Source: Paracoccaceae bacterium (GTDB taxonomy: Bacteria > Pseudomonadota > Alphaproteobacteria > Rhodobacterales > Rhodobacteraceae). Taken from it: a stretch of DNA of 64,000 nucleotides. The stretch is taken from the NCBI GenBank assembly GCA_002709405.1, contig PAQV01000039.1, positions 1 through 64,000 of the forward strand, given 5' to 3'. Made by a program: the position numbers and the translations under genes. Under the pieces are notes generated by a model. The model saw only the letters and a list, made by a program, of their open reading frames with translations. It was not told the origin of the DNA and searched no databases. Positions 54,752 through 64,000 of this stretch are shown here, piece by piece (positions within the stretch are counted from its first letter, which is position 1; each line of letters starts with the position of its first letter).

Positions 54752-55942
54752 TTACTCGGCGGCCAGCGCCGTGGTCTGCTCGGTTGCGGCGTAGTATTCC
54801 ACGGCCGCGCCCACACCGGACCCGGATTCGAACGGAATGCCCACATCGCGCATGGCCAATTCGGCCCCTGCCAGCGATTGCATCACCATCAGCTCGTTCA
54901 TGTAGCCCAGGTGGCCGATGCGGAACACCTTGCCCGCCACTTTCGACAGGCCCGCGCCCAGCGACAGGTCGTACTTCTTGTAGGCGGTCTGGATGACGTC
55001 GTTGGCGTTGTAGCCCTCGGGCACGACAATGGCGCTGACGGTGTCCGAGTTCCACTTGGCCTCTTTCGCGCAGACGGTCAGGCCCCAGGCCTCGACCGCG
55101 CGGCGGCAGCCTTCGGCCAGGCGATAGTGACGGGCCCAGACGTTTTCCAGCCCCTCGTCAAAAATCATGTCCAGCGACGCCCGCAACCCGCGCAGCAGGG
55201 TCGTGGCCGGCGTATAGGGGAAATAGCCGTCCTTGTTCGTCTTGATCATGTCGTCGAAGTCGAAGAAGCACTTGGGGAAGCCGGTCTTGGGCCGGCTGTC
55301 CAGCGCCTTCTGGCTGACGCCCACGATGCCCAGGCCGGTGGGCAGCATGAACCCCTTCTGCGAGCCCGACACGGCAACATCGACACCCCACTCCTCCTGG
55401 CGGAACTCGATCGAACAGATGGAGCTGACGCCATCGACGAACAGCAGCGCCGGGTGGCCAAGGCTGTCGAGCACCTCGCGCACGGCCTTCACATCCGAGG
55501 TCACGCCGGTCGCGGTTTCGTTCTGGGTGACCAGGACGGCCTTGATCTTGTGCTCCTTGTCGGCGGCGAGCTTCTGTTCATAGAGCTCCACCGGAGCGCC
55601 GGTGCCCCATTCGCATTCGATCGCATCCACGTCCAGGCCGAAGCGCTGGCACATGTCGACCCACAGGTACGAGAACTGGCCGAAGATCGAGGCCAGCACC
55701 TTGTCGCCGGGCGACAGCAGGTTGGACACGGCCGATTCCCAGCCACCGGTGCCCGAGCTGGGGAAGACAAAGACCTGCCCCTGCTCCAGCATGAACGCCT
55801 TCTTGAGGTCGGCGAACAGGGGCAGCGTGAATTCCGGGAAATCCGGCGCCCGGTGGTCTTCAAGGGCCACATCCATTGCCTGGCGGACCTCGAAGGGCAT
55901 GTTGGTGGGGCCGGGAACGCTTAGTCCTTTGAATCCAGACAT
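54752..55942 (-). CDS. Serine-glyoxylate aminotransferase-like protein
   Basis: The 396-residue class V aminotransferase uses PLP. It has FVFPSSGTGGWESA near the N-terminus and SGSQKGFMLPTG with the PLP lysine. It also has FVDGVSS with the PLP-binding Asp. In the serine cycle this enzyme moves the amino group of serine to glyoxylate, giving hydroxypyruvate and glycine. ATG 55942 follows a GGAGGA site; the longer frame adds nine residues. It sits between glyA and the hydroxypyruvate reductase-like gene, which supports this role. An alanine-glyoxylate or aspartate role cannot be excluded. Confidence 0.9.
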   Translation of the reverse strand: MSGFKGLSVPGPTNMPFEVRQAMDVALEDHRAPDFPEFTLPLFADLKKAFMLEQGQVFVFPSSGTGGWESAVSNLLSPGDKVLASIFGQFSYLWVDMCQRFGLDVDAIECEWGTGAPVELYEQKLAADKEHKIKAVLVTQNETATGVTSDVKAVREVLDSLGHPALLFVDGVSSICSIEFRQEEWGVDVAVSGSQKGFMLPTGLGIVGVSQKALDSRPKTGFPKCFFDFDDMIKTNKDGYFPYTPATTLLRGLRASLDMIFDEGLENVWARHYRLAEGCRRAVEAWGLTVCAKEAKWNSDTVSAIVVPEGYNANDVIQTAYKKYDLSLGAGLSKVAGKVFRIGHLGYMNELMVMQSLAGAELAMRDVGIPFESGSGVGAAVEYYAATEQTTALAAE

Positions 55943-55965
55943 TTTATATCCTCCGCTGTCCTGGT

Positions 55966-57282
<1,317 letters not shown>

Positions 57283-57320
57283 GGTCCCTCCGGTTGTCTG
57301 TCGTCCGCCTGCGGCCCTCC

Positions 57321-58373
57321 TCAGGCCGCGGCGCGTTGGTTCTTGGAGATGCGGTCGGTGACGGTTGCCGCGATCTCGTCCAGCTCGGGCGATGGCACTC
57401 CGACCTGGTCGGCGATCAGCTTGACCAGCAGGTCGACCCGTTCGATCGCATCGGCCCCGCCATCGATGGCCCGCGCCGCCGAGGACGGTTTCAGCAGGCC
57501 CTCGGCCGCCTTGGCGTATTTCTCAAACGGCACCAGGTCGGACGGATCGGCGCCGAGGCGGGTGACGATGGTGTCGACCTTGTCATAGATCGACCGGGAC
57601 AGGCCCAGGTCGCCCTGCACCGCATCGCGGATCGGCCGCACGCCGTCGTGCTGCACGCAGCGGTAATTGCCCGTCAGCAGCATCGACCACTTGGCAAAGG
57701 GCACGAAGAGCGACGGGAAGACGCGCAGCTTGACCGGCACCTCCCTGCCATCGACGCGGATGGCCGCAATCGCATCGGCCATTTCGGTCAGCATCGCGGT
57801 GTCGGCCTCGGCCTCGAACGGTGCCGCCTTGAAATTGGTGGGCAGGCCCACGTGCAGCACGTTGCCATCGGTTTCGGGCGGCCGGAAGGCCTGCGGATCC
57901 GGGCTGCACAGGGTCACCTTGCCCGGGGTGAACGCGTTCCAGGCCTCGGGGCAGGCAAAGCTGGCCTCCAGCGGGCCGGTGTCCAGCCCCTTGATCCGGC
58001 GCAGGTAGGGCAGCGGCGGCATGTTCATGATCGACAGGCAGGGCAGCCCCGCCCCGGCGATCCGGCGCAACAGGTCCAGGATCGCGTCCGAGCAATATTG
58101 CGGCTCGGACATCGCCAGGGCGCCCATGTCGTAGTCGCCTACCTGGACCTCTTCGGGGGTCTTGGCATCCAGCTTGCCCGGCAGGTCGCCGGACAGGAAC
58201 GACCGGTGGTCGTCCTCGCCCTTCAGCTTGATGCGCACATCGGTGCCTTGCGCATTGATCAGGTCAGCCGTCTTGCGCCGGCACACCAGCGTGACGTCAT
58301 AGCCCGCCATCAAAAGCTTGGTGCCCAGGAGCGAGCCATAGGACGCACCGAGGATTAGGATCTTGTAAGTCAT
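57321..58373 (-). CDS. Ketopantoate reductase-like oxidoreductase (ApbA/PanE family)
   Basis: The 350-residue NAD(P)-binding protein starts with a Rossmann motif ([26 protein letters not shown]) and has the ApbA C-terminal helical domain ([28 protein letters not shown]). PanE itself is shorter and has a different N-terminal pattern, so this is a relative, with the substrate unknown. It is the first gene of the leftward glyA operon. Its product could reduce a 2-oxo acid of the glyoxylate or hydroxypyruvate type, which is only an inference from neighbours. Confidence 0.8.
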   Translation of the reverse strand: MTYKILILGASYGSLLGTKLLMAGYDVTLVCRRKTADLINAQGTDVRIKLKGEDDHRSFLSGDLPGKLDAKTPEEVQVGDYDMGALAMSEPQYCSDAILDLLRRIAGAGLPCLSIMNMPPLPYLRRIKGLDTGPLEASFACPEAWNAFTPGKVTLCSPDPQAFRPPETDGNVLHVGLPTNFKAAPFEAEADTAMLTEMADAIAAIRVDGREVPVKLRVFPSLFVPFAKWSMLLTGNYRCVQHDGVRPIRDAVQGDLGLSRSIYDKVDTIVTRLGADPSDLVPFEKYAKAAEGLLKPSSAARAIDGGADAIERVDLLVKLIADQVGVPSPELDEIAATVTDRISKNQRAAA

Positions 58374-58518
58374 GGTAGAAAGCCTCCCGCACGCTGCCGT
58401 AACTCGCCGTCTGTCGAGTAATATAATTTCACAGCCGATTCCCTCTACGAAAAGAGGGTTAATGTGTGTATAGTAAACCTTACATACGCTTCATTCAGTA
58501 AGGTTGTAACTTCGACCT
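58374..58518. promoter_or_regulatory. Divergent control region before the ScfR-like regulator
   Basis: AACCTTAC (58476-58483) and GTAAGGTT (58498-58505) form an 8-base inverted repeat, about two helix turns centre to centre, just upstream of the regulator start. CCCTCT-N6-AGAGGG at 58441-58458 is a second hairpin. The sequence around is AT-rich. This is a likely autoregulatory site. Confidence 0.55.
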
Positions 58519-59925
58519 ATGTCCAAGACCCTCATCGGCCCCCGCCTGCGCCAGCTTCGGCGTGAACGGAAACAGACCCAGGCGCAAATGGCCAAGACGC
58601 TCGGGATCAGCGCGTCTTACGTCAACCTTTTGGAAAACAACCAAAGATCCCTGTCTGTCCAGCTGCTGATGTCGATCGCGGACAATTACGACATCGATTG
58701 GCGCGACCTGACGCAGGACGACAGCAGCCGGCGGATCGTCGCCGTGCGGGGGGCCGCGCAGGATCCCATCTTTACCGGCGACAAGCCCGATCTGCAGGAA
58801 ATCCGCGGAGCCATCGACCATGCGCCCCGCTTGGTCGAGCAATTCCTGCAACTGCACCGCGCCCATCGGTCCGCCCTGGAAAAAGTGATGCAGATGGGCG
58901 GCAACGAAACGGCCAGCGAATTGCTGCGCTCCTCGCCCGAGACGATGATTCACGACTTCTTCAGGGATCACCGCAACTTCTTCCCCGAATTGGAAAGCGC
59001 GGCCGAAGAGGTCTGGAACGGCCGGTTCACGACCCCGGAAAACCGCTATGCCGAGCTGCGCGACAAGCTGGAGGCCGAGCACGGCATCACCGTGGCCGTC
59101 CGCCGGATCGACGACATGGGCGACGCGCTGCGCTATTACGATGAAACCGACAAGGTGATCTACCTGTCGCAAGCGCTGAACGGGGCAAACCGGGTGTTCC
59201 AGCTGGCTCATGTGCTGTGCGCCGTGCAATTCCCCGACCTGCTGGCCGAGATTGCGAAGGAAAGCGGGTTTTCCTCGCCCCAGGCCCTGTCCCGCCTGCG
59301 GGTCGAGCTGGCCAACTACTTTGCCGCCGCCTTCCTGATGCCCTATGACGCCTTCTTCGCCGAGGTCGAAACGACCGGTTACGACCTGGACCGGGTGGCC
59401 GCGGCCTTTGGCGCCTCGTTCGAGCAGGTCTGCCAGCGAGTCACGGCGATGAACCGAGAAGGCTCGCGCGGGGTGCCGTTCTTCTTCCTGCGGATCGACC
59501 GGGCGGGCAACGTGACCAAGCGGTTCAACTCGACCATGTTCCACCTGGCCGAACACGGCGGATCCTGCCCGGTCTGGAACATCCACACGGCGTTCTACAC
59601 GCCCGGGGTGATCATGCCCCAATTCGTCGAACTGCCTGACGGGGATCGCTATTTCACCATTTCGCGCACGGTGCACCGGCCGGTCTTTTCCGAGGAAACC
59701 CAGGACCGCCGCCTGACCCTGGCTCTGGGATGCGAGGCCGGTTACGCCCACCGGATCCGCTATGCGTCGAGCTACAATTTCGATGATCCCAAGCTTTACG
59801 CGCCGATTGGCATCAACTGCCACCTGTGCCCGCGCCAGGCCTGTTCTCAGCGTGCGCATCAGCCCCTGTTCACCGAGCTGCCCATCGACGAGAACCGGCG
59901 GGGCAACACTCGCTACGAAAGCTGA
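58519..59925 (+). CDS. ScfR/RamB-type transcriptional regulator (XRE plus IrrE-like domains)
   Basis: The 468-residue regulator has an N-terminal XRE helix-turn-helix (QAQMAKTLGISASYVNLLENNQRSLS, about residues 21-46). An IrrE/DUF955-like middle follows (LAHVLCAVQF, ANYFAAAFLMP). The C-terminal part has the cysteine motif GINCHLCPRQACSQRA. Relatives in actinobacteria and alphaproteobacteria regulate short-chain fatty acid, acetate or propionate metabolism. The middle domain lacks a clear HExxH, so peptidase activity is unlikely. It is divergent from the glyA operon and converges with tctA across a hairpin. Confidence 0.87.
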   Translation: MSKTLIGPRLRQLRRERKQTQAQMAKTLGISASYVNLLENNQRSLSVQLLMSIADNYDIDWRDLTQDDSSRRIVAVRGAAQDPIFTGDKPDLQEIRGAIDHAPRLVEQFLQLHRAHRSALEKVMQMGGNETASELLRSSPETMIHDFFRDHRNFFPELESAAEEVWNGRFTTPENRYAELRDKLEAEHGITVAVRRIDDMGDALRYYDETDKVIYLSQALNGANRVFQLAHVLCAVQFPDLLAEIAKESGFSSPQALSRLRVELANYFAAAFLMPYDAFFAEVETTGYDLDRVAAAFGASFEQVCQRVTAMNREGSRGVPFFFLRIDRAGNVTKRFNSTMFHLAEHGGSCPVWNIHTAFYTPGVIMPQFVELPDGDRYFTISRTVHRPVFSEETQDRRLTLALGCEAGYAHRIRYASSYNFDDPKLYAPIGINCHLCPRQACSQRAHQPLFTELPIDENRRGNTRYES

Positions 59926-59931
59926 ACGGAA

Positions 59932-59953
59932 AAGGGGGCCTCGCGGCCCCCTT
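59932..59953. terminator. Bidirectional terminator between regulator and tctA
   Basis: GGGGGCC (59934-59940), TCGC loop, GGCCCCC (59945-59951), with AA before and TT after, gives a 9-base stem. It lies between convergent genes. Confidence 0.75.
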
Positions 59954-59979
59954 CCCCATGGATCCCGATTGGGACGAGA

Positions 59980-61500
59980 TCACTCGGCAGCTTCCATTTC
60001 GGCCCGGCGCCGTTTCATGAAGCCTGAGATGGCGGGGTAGCTGACCAGACCCACGGCGATCAGGATGCAGATCAGCGAGATCGGCCGCTCGATGAAGGTC
60101 ATCGGATCGCCCTGGCTGGAGATCAGCGACTGGCGCAGCGACCGTTCGGTCAGCGGGCCCAGCACGATGGCCAGAACGGCGGGGGCGACCGGGTAGTTCA
60201 GCTTGCGCATCAGGTAGCCCATGCAGCCCAGCAACAGCATCAGCCAGGTGTCGAACATCCGGTCCGTGGTGGCGAAGACGCCGACGACGCAGAGGATGAA
60301 GATGATCGGCGCCAGCACGGTGAAGGGCATCGCCAGGACCCGGATGAAGATCGGGATCAGCGCGATGTTCAGGACCACCGTCACGAAGTTGGCGACATAC
60401 ATCGAGCCGATCAGGCCCCAGACGAAATCCGGGCTTTCCGAGAACAGCAGCGGCCCCGGACGCAGACCCCAGATGATCATGCCGCCCAGCAGGATCGCCG
60501 TGGTGGGCGAGCCGGGAATGCCCAGCGTCAGCATCGGCAGCATGGACCCGGTCGAGGCCGCGTTGTTGGCCGATTCCGGGGCGGCCACGCCAGCCACGTT
60601 GCCCTTGCCGAAGCTGTCCCCGTCCTTCGAGAACGACTTGGCCAGACCATAGGACATCAGGGCCGCGGGGGTGGCTCCGGCCGCCGGCAGGGTGCCCACG
60701 AAGAAGCCCAGGAAGGACCCCAGGAAGGTCGACCCGATATAGTCCTTCACCTGGCGCAAGTTGCTCTTCACCTTGTCGAAGCCAAAGTCGACCTTGTGCA
60801 TCTGCACGGCGCCCTTGGTGTGCTCCAGCGTCCAGATCATCTCGCCGATGCCGTAGATGCCAATGGCCAGGACCAGGAACTCGATGCCGCGCTGGAATTC
60901 GACCATGCCGAAGAAGATCAGGCGCGGTTTGCCCGAGATGATGTCGAAGCCGACGGCGGCCAGCACCAGCCCGATCAGGATCGAGAAGATGGTCTTGGGT
61001 ATGTCATCCCCGCCCAGGCCGATGAAGGTGGCAAAGGCCAGCAACATCAGGGCGAATTCCTCTTGTGGACCGAACTTCAGGGCAAAGGCGGCCAGCGGCG
61101 GGGCGAAACCGGTGAACAGGATGACCGAGATCGTGCCGCCGACGAAGGACGCGATGGCCGCGGCCATCAGGGCCTGGTCGGCCCGGCCCGACTGGGCCAT
61201 GGGTCGCCCGTCGAACACGGTGGCCACGGCGGTCGAGGCCCCCGGGATGCCCAGGGTGATCGACGACACCGCCCCCCCGTACATGGCCCCGTAGTACAGC
61301 GCGGCCAGGAAGATGATGGCCGAGGTCGGCGGCACCAGGAAGGTGACGGGCAGAAGGATGGCCACACCGTTGACCGACCCCAGGCCCGGCATGGCGCCGA
61401 TGAACAGCCCGGCCAGACAGCCCAGGAAGATCATGGCAAGATTGAGCGGTTCGAAGGACTGTAGAAGCCCCGCAACCAGCAAGTTAAATATAGAGTCCAT
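59980..61500 (-). CDS. tctA: Tripartite tricarboxylate transporter, large permease TctA
   Basis: The 506-residue inner-membrane protein has about twelve helices. It has the family motifs GAMPGLGSVNGVAILLPVTF near the N-terminus and GTLPAAGATPAAL and ANNAASTGSMLPMLTLGIPG in the middle, which are typical of TctA. With TctB and TctC it imports tricarboxylates or related organic acids using an ion gradient, not ATP. It is the last gene of the operon tctC-tctB-tctA. Substrate not deducible from the permease. Confidence 0.94.
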   Translation of the reverse strand: MDSIFNLLVAGLLQSFEPLNLAMIFLGCLAGLFIGAMPGLGSVNGVAILLPVTFLVPPTSAIIFLAALYYGAMYGGAVSSITLGIPGASTAVATVFDGRPMAQSGRADQALMAAAIASFVGGTISVILFTGFAPPLAAFALKFGPQEEFALMLLAFATFIGLGGDDIPKTIFSILIGLVLAAVGFDIISGKPRLIFFGMVEFQRGIEFLVLAIGIYGIGEMIWTLEHTKGAVQMHKVDFGFDKVKSNLRQVKDYIGSTFLGSFLGFFVGTLPAAGATPAALMSYGLAKSFSKDGDSFGKGNVAGVAAPESANNAASTGSMLPMLTLGIPGSPTTAILLGGMIIWGLRPGPLLFSESPDFVWGLIGSMYVANFVTVVLNIALIPIFIRVLAMPFTVLAPIIFILCVVGVFATTDRMFDTWLMLLLGCMGYLMRKLNYPVAPAVLAIVLGPLTERSLRQSLISSQGDPMTFIERPISLICILIAVGLVSYPAISGFMKRRRAEMEAAE

Positions 61501-61545
61501 TGGGTGCGTCCCCTGTTGGAAGACTGTTTCGTTGGAGGGGCGACC

Positions 61546-62073
61546 TCAGTACATGAGCGAGTAGCGGAAGTCGTCGATATGCAGGAAGATGCTCTCGAAG
61601 AACGGCAGGCCCCTTGGCAGGTACTTGTTCAGCGCCACTTCGAAGAGCATGTAGGTCGCGACGGGCATGCCCAGCATGACCGAGGCGGTCAGTGGCCACG
61701 AGTGCTTGCCGATGAACTTCACGTAGAACAGCAGGAAGAGCATCATCGAGAAATACAGGCCGATGATGTTGGTCAGCAGCAGCAGGAAGAAGATGGCCGC
61801 GACCGTGACACCCACCAGGAAGACCGTTTCAGGGTCGATGTAGGGGTCGTCACTGCGCGATTCAGGGGTGACACCATTGTACCAACGTACCAGTGTCCAA
61901 ACCGACGCGCCCGCCATACCAAAGGACAGCCAGAACGGCCACATCCCCGACCCGGGCCCGCGACCGGCAACCCAGCCAATGGCGAGGTCGTCCGCGTAAA
62001 CGGTCCACATCAGCCCCAGGGATGCCAGGAACATGGCGATCGCCATGAACAATTCAGCCGTACGAACAGACAT
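61546..62073 (-). CDS. tctB: Tripartite tricarboxylate transporter, small permease TctB
   Basis: This 175-residue protein has four hydrophobic helices (LFMAIAMFLASLGLMWTVYA at the start, FWLSFGMAGASVW, then VGVTVAAIFFLLLLTNIIGL) with the TctB family layout. It works as the small subunit with TctA. The ATG follows a GGAGGA site. Gaps of 45 bases to tctA and 152 bases to tctC flank it, the latter with a strong hairpin. Confidence 0.88.
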   Translation of the reverse strand: MSVRTAELFMAIAMFLASLGLMWTVYADDLAIGWVAGRGPGSGMWPFWLSFGMAGASVWTLVRWYNGVTPESRSDDPYIDPETVFLVGVTVAAIFFLLLLTNIIGLYFSMMLFLLFYVKFIGKHSWPLTASVMLGMPVATYMLFEVALNKYLPRGLPFFESIFLHIDDFRYSLMY

Positions 62074-62186
62074 TTAATTCCTCCACTCCCGCGCGGCCGA
62101 CGTCTTTCGCGTCCTGTCCACGTCCTTAGGTGCGCGCTGGAATGCACGCGGATCGGATCGGTTGCTGCGGGTTGTTGTTCGGTGGT

Positions 62187-62213
62187 CGCCGGGCCGACCA
62201 AAACGGCCCGGCG
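62187..62213 (-). terminator. Hairpin after tctC
   Basis: CGCCGGGCCG (62187-62196) pairs with CGGCCCGGCG (62204-62213) in a perfect 10-base stem and 7-base loop with A and T residues. It lies downstream of the binding-protein gene on its transcript. It resembles partial terminators behind binding-protein genes. Confidence 0.65.
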
Positions 62214-62225
62214 GGGTTGGGGTGT

Positions 62226-63209
62226 TTACTTCGACGTGATGCTGTCGGCGCCGACGGCTTCGATCAGCTCGACGTGGCGCTTCAGCTGGGCATCGTGGAA
62301 GGCGGCAAGTTCGTCACCGGTGATCCACTTGTCGCAGGTCAGGCCGTCGGACTTGCAATAATCCTGCCATTCCTCGCTGTTGAACAGCTCTTCGAACAGG
62401 TTCTGGTACCAGGCAACCGCTTCCGGATCCATGCCGGCCGGGCCCGAGATCGAGCGCTGCATGTAGTACTCGATGTCGACGCCAAGCTCCTTGGCGGTGG
62501 GCACGTCCATGAACGGCTCGGTCCGCTCGCCGTTGAACTGCACCAGCGGCTTGGTGTTCTTGGCGCGCCAGAACTCCATCTGCTCGGAGGGGTTGTTCAC
62601 GGTCGAGTCGATCTGGTTGCCGACCAGGTTCTTGGCCACGGTGCCGCCACCCGGGAACGGGATGTAGGTCACCTTGTAGCCCAGTTCCTTTTCCATCATC
62701 GCGGTCAGGATGGAATCTTCCTGGCCGGATCCGGTGCCACCCACTTTCCAGGTGGTGTCGGCGGCCTTGACAGCGGCGACATAGCTTTCCAGGTCGGTGA
62801 TCTCGTCCTGTTCCGAGTTGACCCACAGCAGGAAGGTGTCCATTGCCATCCGACCGATCGGGGCAAAGGTCGTCACGTCGATTTCCAGCTCTTCCTGGAT
62901 GATCGGCGTGGTGTAGAAGCTGTTCAGGGCCACCAGCAGGGTGTGGTTGTCGCCTTCCTTGCCCTTGATGTAGGACAGGGCTTCGGCGCCGGACCCACCG
63001 GGCTTGTTGATCGGAATGAACGGACGCGGGCTAAGTCCCTTGGACTGGATCAGGCCCTGCAACAGGCGAGCGATCTGGTCAGCACCCCCACCGGTGCCAG
63101 CCATGATGATGAACTCGACGGGCTTGCGCGGCTGCCATTCGGCCATAGCTGCGGGTGCCATCATGGCCAGAGCGGCCGCACTCATCGTCAGTGTCTTGAG
63201 AAATTTCAT
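62226..63209 (-). CDS. tctC: Tripartite tricarboxylate transporter, binding protein TctC
   Basis: The 327-residue periplasmic protein has a signal peptide (MKFLKTLTMSAAALAMMAPAA, cleavage near AMAE). The Bug/TctC family layout follows, with PVEFIIMAGTGGGADQIARLL, NKPGGSGAEALSYI and VALNSFYTTP. It captures the organic acid for TctAB. ATG 63209 with a GGGAGGA site is preferred over the frame's first ATG, which would add 18 residues before the signal. It is the first gene of the operon; the USP gene lies upstream on the same strand. Confidence 0.93.
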   Translation of the reverse strand: MKFLKTLTMSAAALAMMAPAAMAEWQPRKPVEFIIMAGTGGGADQIARLLQGLIQSKGLSPRPFIPINKPGGSGAEALSYIKGKEGDNHTLLVALNSFYTTPIIQEELEIDVTTFAPIGRMAMDTFLLWVNSEQDEITDLESYVAAVKAADTTWKVGGTGSGQEDSILTAMMEKELGYKVTYIPFPGGGTVAKNLVGNQIDSTVNNPSEQMEFWRAKNTKPLVQFNGERTEPFMDVPTAKELGVDIEYYMQRSISGPAGMDPEAVAWYQNLFEELFNSEEWQDYCKSDGLTCDKWITGDELAAFHDAQLKRHVELIEAVGADSITSK

Positions 63210-63360
63210 GTAGTCCTCCCTAAGTTTCTTCTCTTTCGGGCTGGCAATCAAAGTTGCCCGCACGCCATCCAGGTATTCGCTTATTGGTTGATTTGGCGGC
63301 CCGAAACGTCGTCTTCGAAAGTTTGCTTTCTTCCTCCTTTACCGTTTGAAACTGTGTACT

Positions 63361-64000
63361 TCAGTGTACCATGACCACGGGGATCTTGGCTTCTTCTACG
63401 ACTACCGCAGAATTTCCTCCAAGCAAGGATTCCCGTTCATAACTTTCATGATACGCACCCATCACCAGCAAATCCGCGCCGATGGCTTCGGACTTTTCCA
63501 GGAGCTGCCGGCCCGCGTTGCCCTGCACCTCGAAGGCGGCCACCTCGGCGGTGACACCCCGCGCGGCCAGGTAGTCGCGGAATTCCTCGGGCGAGGCCGA
63601 GTGGTTCGACCGCCCGCCCGTCAGGATCGTCACCTTGTCTGCGCTTTCGATCAGCGGCATGGCCAGCGCGGCGGCACGGGCGGCCTCCAACGACCCGTTC
63701 CACCCGATGGCGACATTGCGGCCGATCTCCAGGCCCGCGTCTTCGCTGGCGGTGCAGATCATCACCGGGCGACCCGACGTGAACAGCGCCTCTTTCAGCG
63801 TGTTGAAGCCCAGGTTTTCCGACGGGCTTGGCTTGGCGACGCAGATCAGGTCCGACAGGCGGCCATAGTGGCGCACGGCCTCGACCTGGCGACCGGTGTA
63901 TTCATAGAATTTCGCGGTTGCCTTGCCGAGCTCGGGGGCCTGTTCACTGATGCCGTGCTTGACGGCATCAGCGGCGAATTTCCCATGCAGGAAATCCTCT
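63361..64000 (-). CDS. Universal stress protein (partial, runs off the window)
   Basis: About 212 residues are visible on the minus strand, with the frame open to base 64000, so the start lies beyond the window. The C-terminal UspA domain is clear: VAIGWNGSLEAARAAALAMP, GNAGRQLLEKSEAIGADLLVMGAYHES with the GxxG-type nucleotide motif GGNSAVVV. The region before looks like a first UspA domain, so the full protein is probably a tandem UspA of about 280 residues. It ends about 150 bases before tctC, on the same strand. Stress and metabolic roles are known for the family. Confidence 0.85.
   Translation of the reverse strand, partial: EDFLHGKFAADAVKHGISEQAPELGKATAKFYEYTGRQVEAVRHYGRLSDLICVAKPSPSENLGFNTLKEALFTSGRPVMICTASEDAGLEIGRNVAIGWNGSLEAARAAALAMPLIESADKVTILTGGRSNHSASPEEFRDYLAARGVTAEVAAFEVQGNAGRQLLEKSEAIGADLLVMGAYHESYERESLLGGNSAVVVEEAKIPVVMVH

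Overview
The window is high-GC DNA with dense, short-spaced operons. Its gene content points to an alphaproteobacterium of the Rhodobacterales (Roseobacter-like): an initiator tRNA with the C1-A72 mismatch, a DUF1127 protein, TRAP-era style catabolic islands, a tripartite tricarboxylate transporter, a glycine-betaine demethylase locus and serine-cycle-type genes. This placement is inferred from gene families and base composition; no 16S or single-copy marker is present.

Left to right. 1-312 is the tail of a secreted-type protein with a thrombospondin type 3 repeat. 434-510 is tRNA-fMet, followed by an IS3-family (IS407 group) insertion sequence at 642-1876. 1954-9426 is a complete histidine-utilisation locus: hutI-hutH-hutG-hutU run leftward and hutF-hutC rightward, with a HutC-type operator between them. 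9620-11784 is eutBC (ethanolamine ammonia-lyase). 11788-17328 is a homogentisate region (hmgA, a metallo-beta-lactamase-fold protein with an altered metal motif, an FAD monooxygenase, a DUF2783 protein) flanked by two MarR regulators.

17359-24734 holds a MocR-type regulator divergent from a complete seven-gene Nit1C cluster (Sll0783-like, nitrilase, radical SAM, N-acetyltransferase, AIR-synthase-like, MSMEG_0570-like, flavin oxidoreductase), linked in other bacteria to nitrogen starvation and cyanide assimilation. 24749-29717 is a DUF983 protein, a TetR regulator with a clear operator, and a three-subunit molybdenum hydroxylase. 29775-33297 is a two-gene unit I could not assign: a 991-residue protein with a papain-like QGPVGSC box and a small acidic partner. 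This is the best candidate for something undescribed.

33434-40812 is a sugar-type ABC importer with a sugar-phosphate isomerase-like protein, a Gfo/Idh/MocA dehydrogenase and a divergent LacI regulator with palindromic operators. 40817-43294 is a GH9 cellulase with two CBM2-like domains. 43647-49628 is a glycine-betaine/dimethylglycine locus (GcvT-family FAD demethylase, LysR, Rieske oxygenase, reductase). 49738-53625 holds a membrane protein of unknown substrate, a GNAT protein, folD and a DUF1127 protein. 53714-58373 is a leftward operon with a ketopantoate-reductase-like protein, glyA, a serine-glyoxylate-type aminotransferase and a hydroxypyruvate-reductase-like dehydrogenase. 58519-59925 is a ScfR/RamB-type regulator, 59980-63209 a tctCBA transporter, and the window ends inside a universal stress protein gene.

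The genes fit together as a nitrogen and C1 catabolism region. Histidine, ethanolamine and betaine give glutamate, ammonia, glycine and one-carbon units, and glyA, folD and the serine-glyoxylate genes can process the glycine and one-carbon units. Several operons carry strong GC-rich hairpins just after the first or binding-protein gene, which suggests differential expression within operons.
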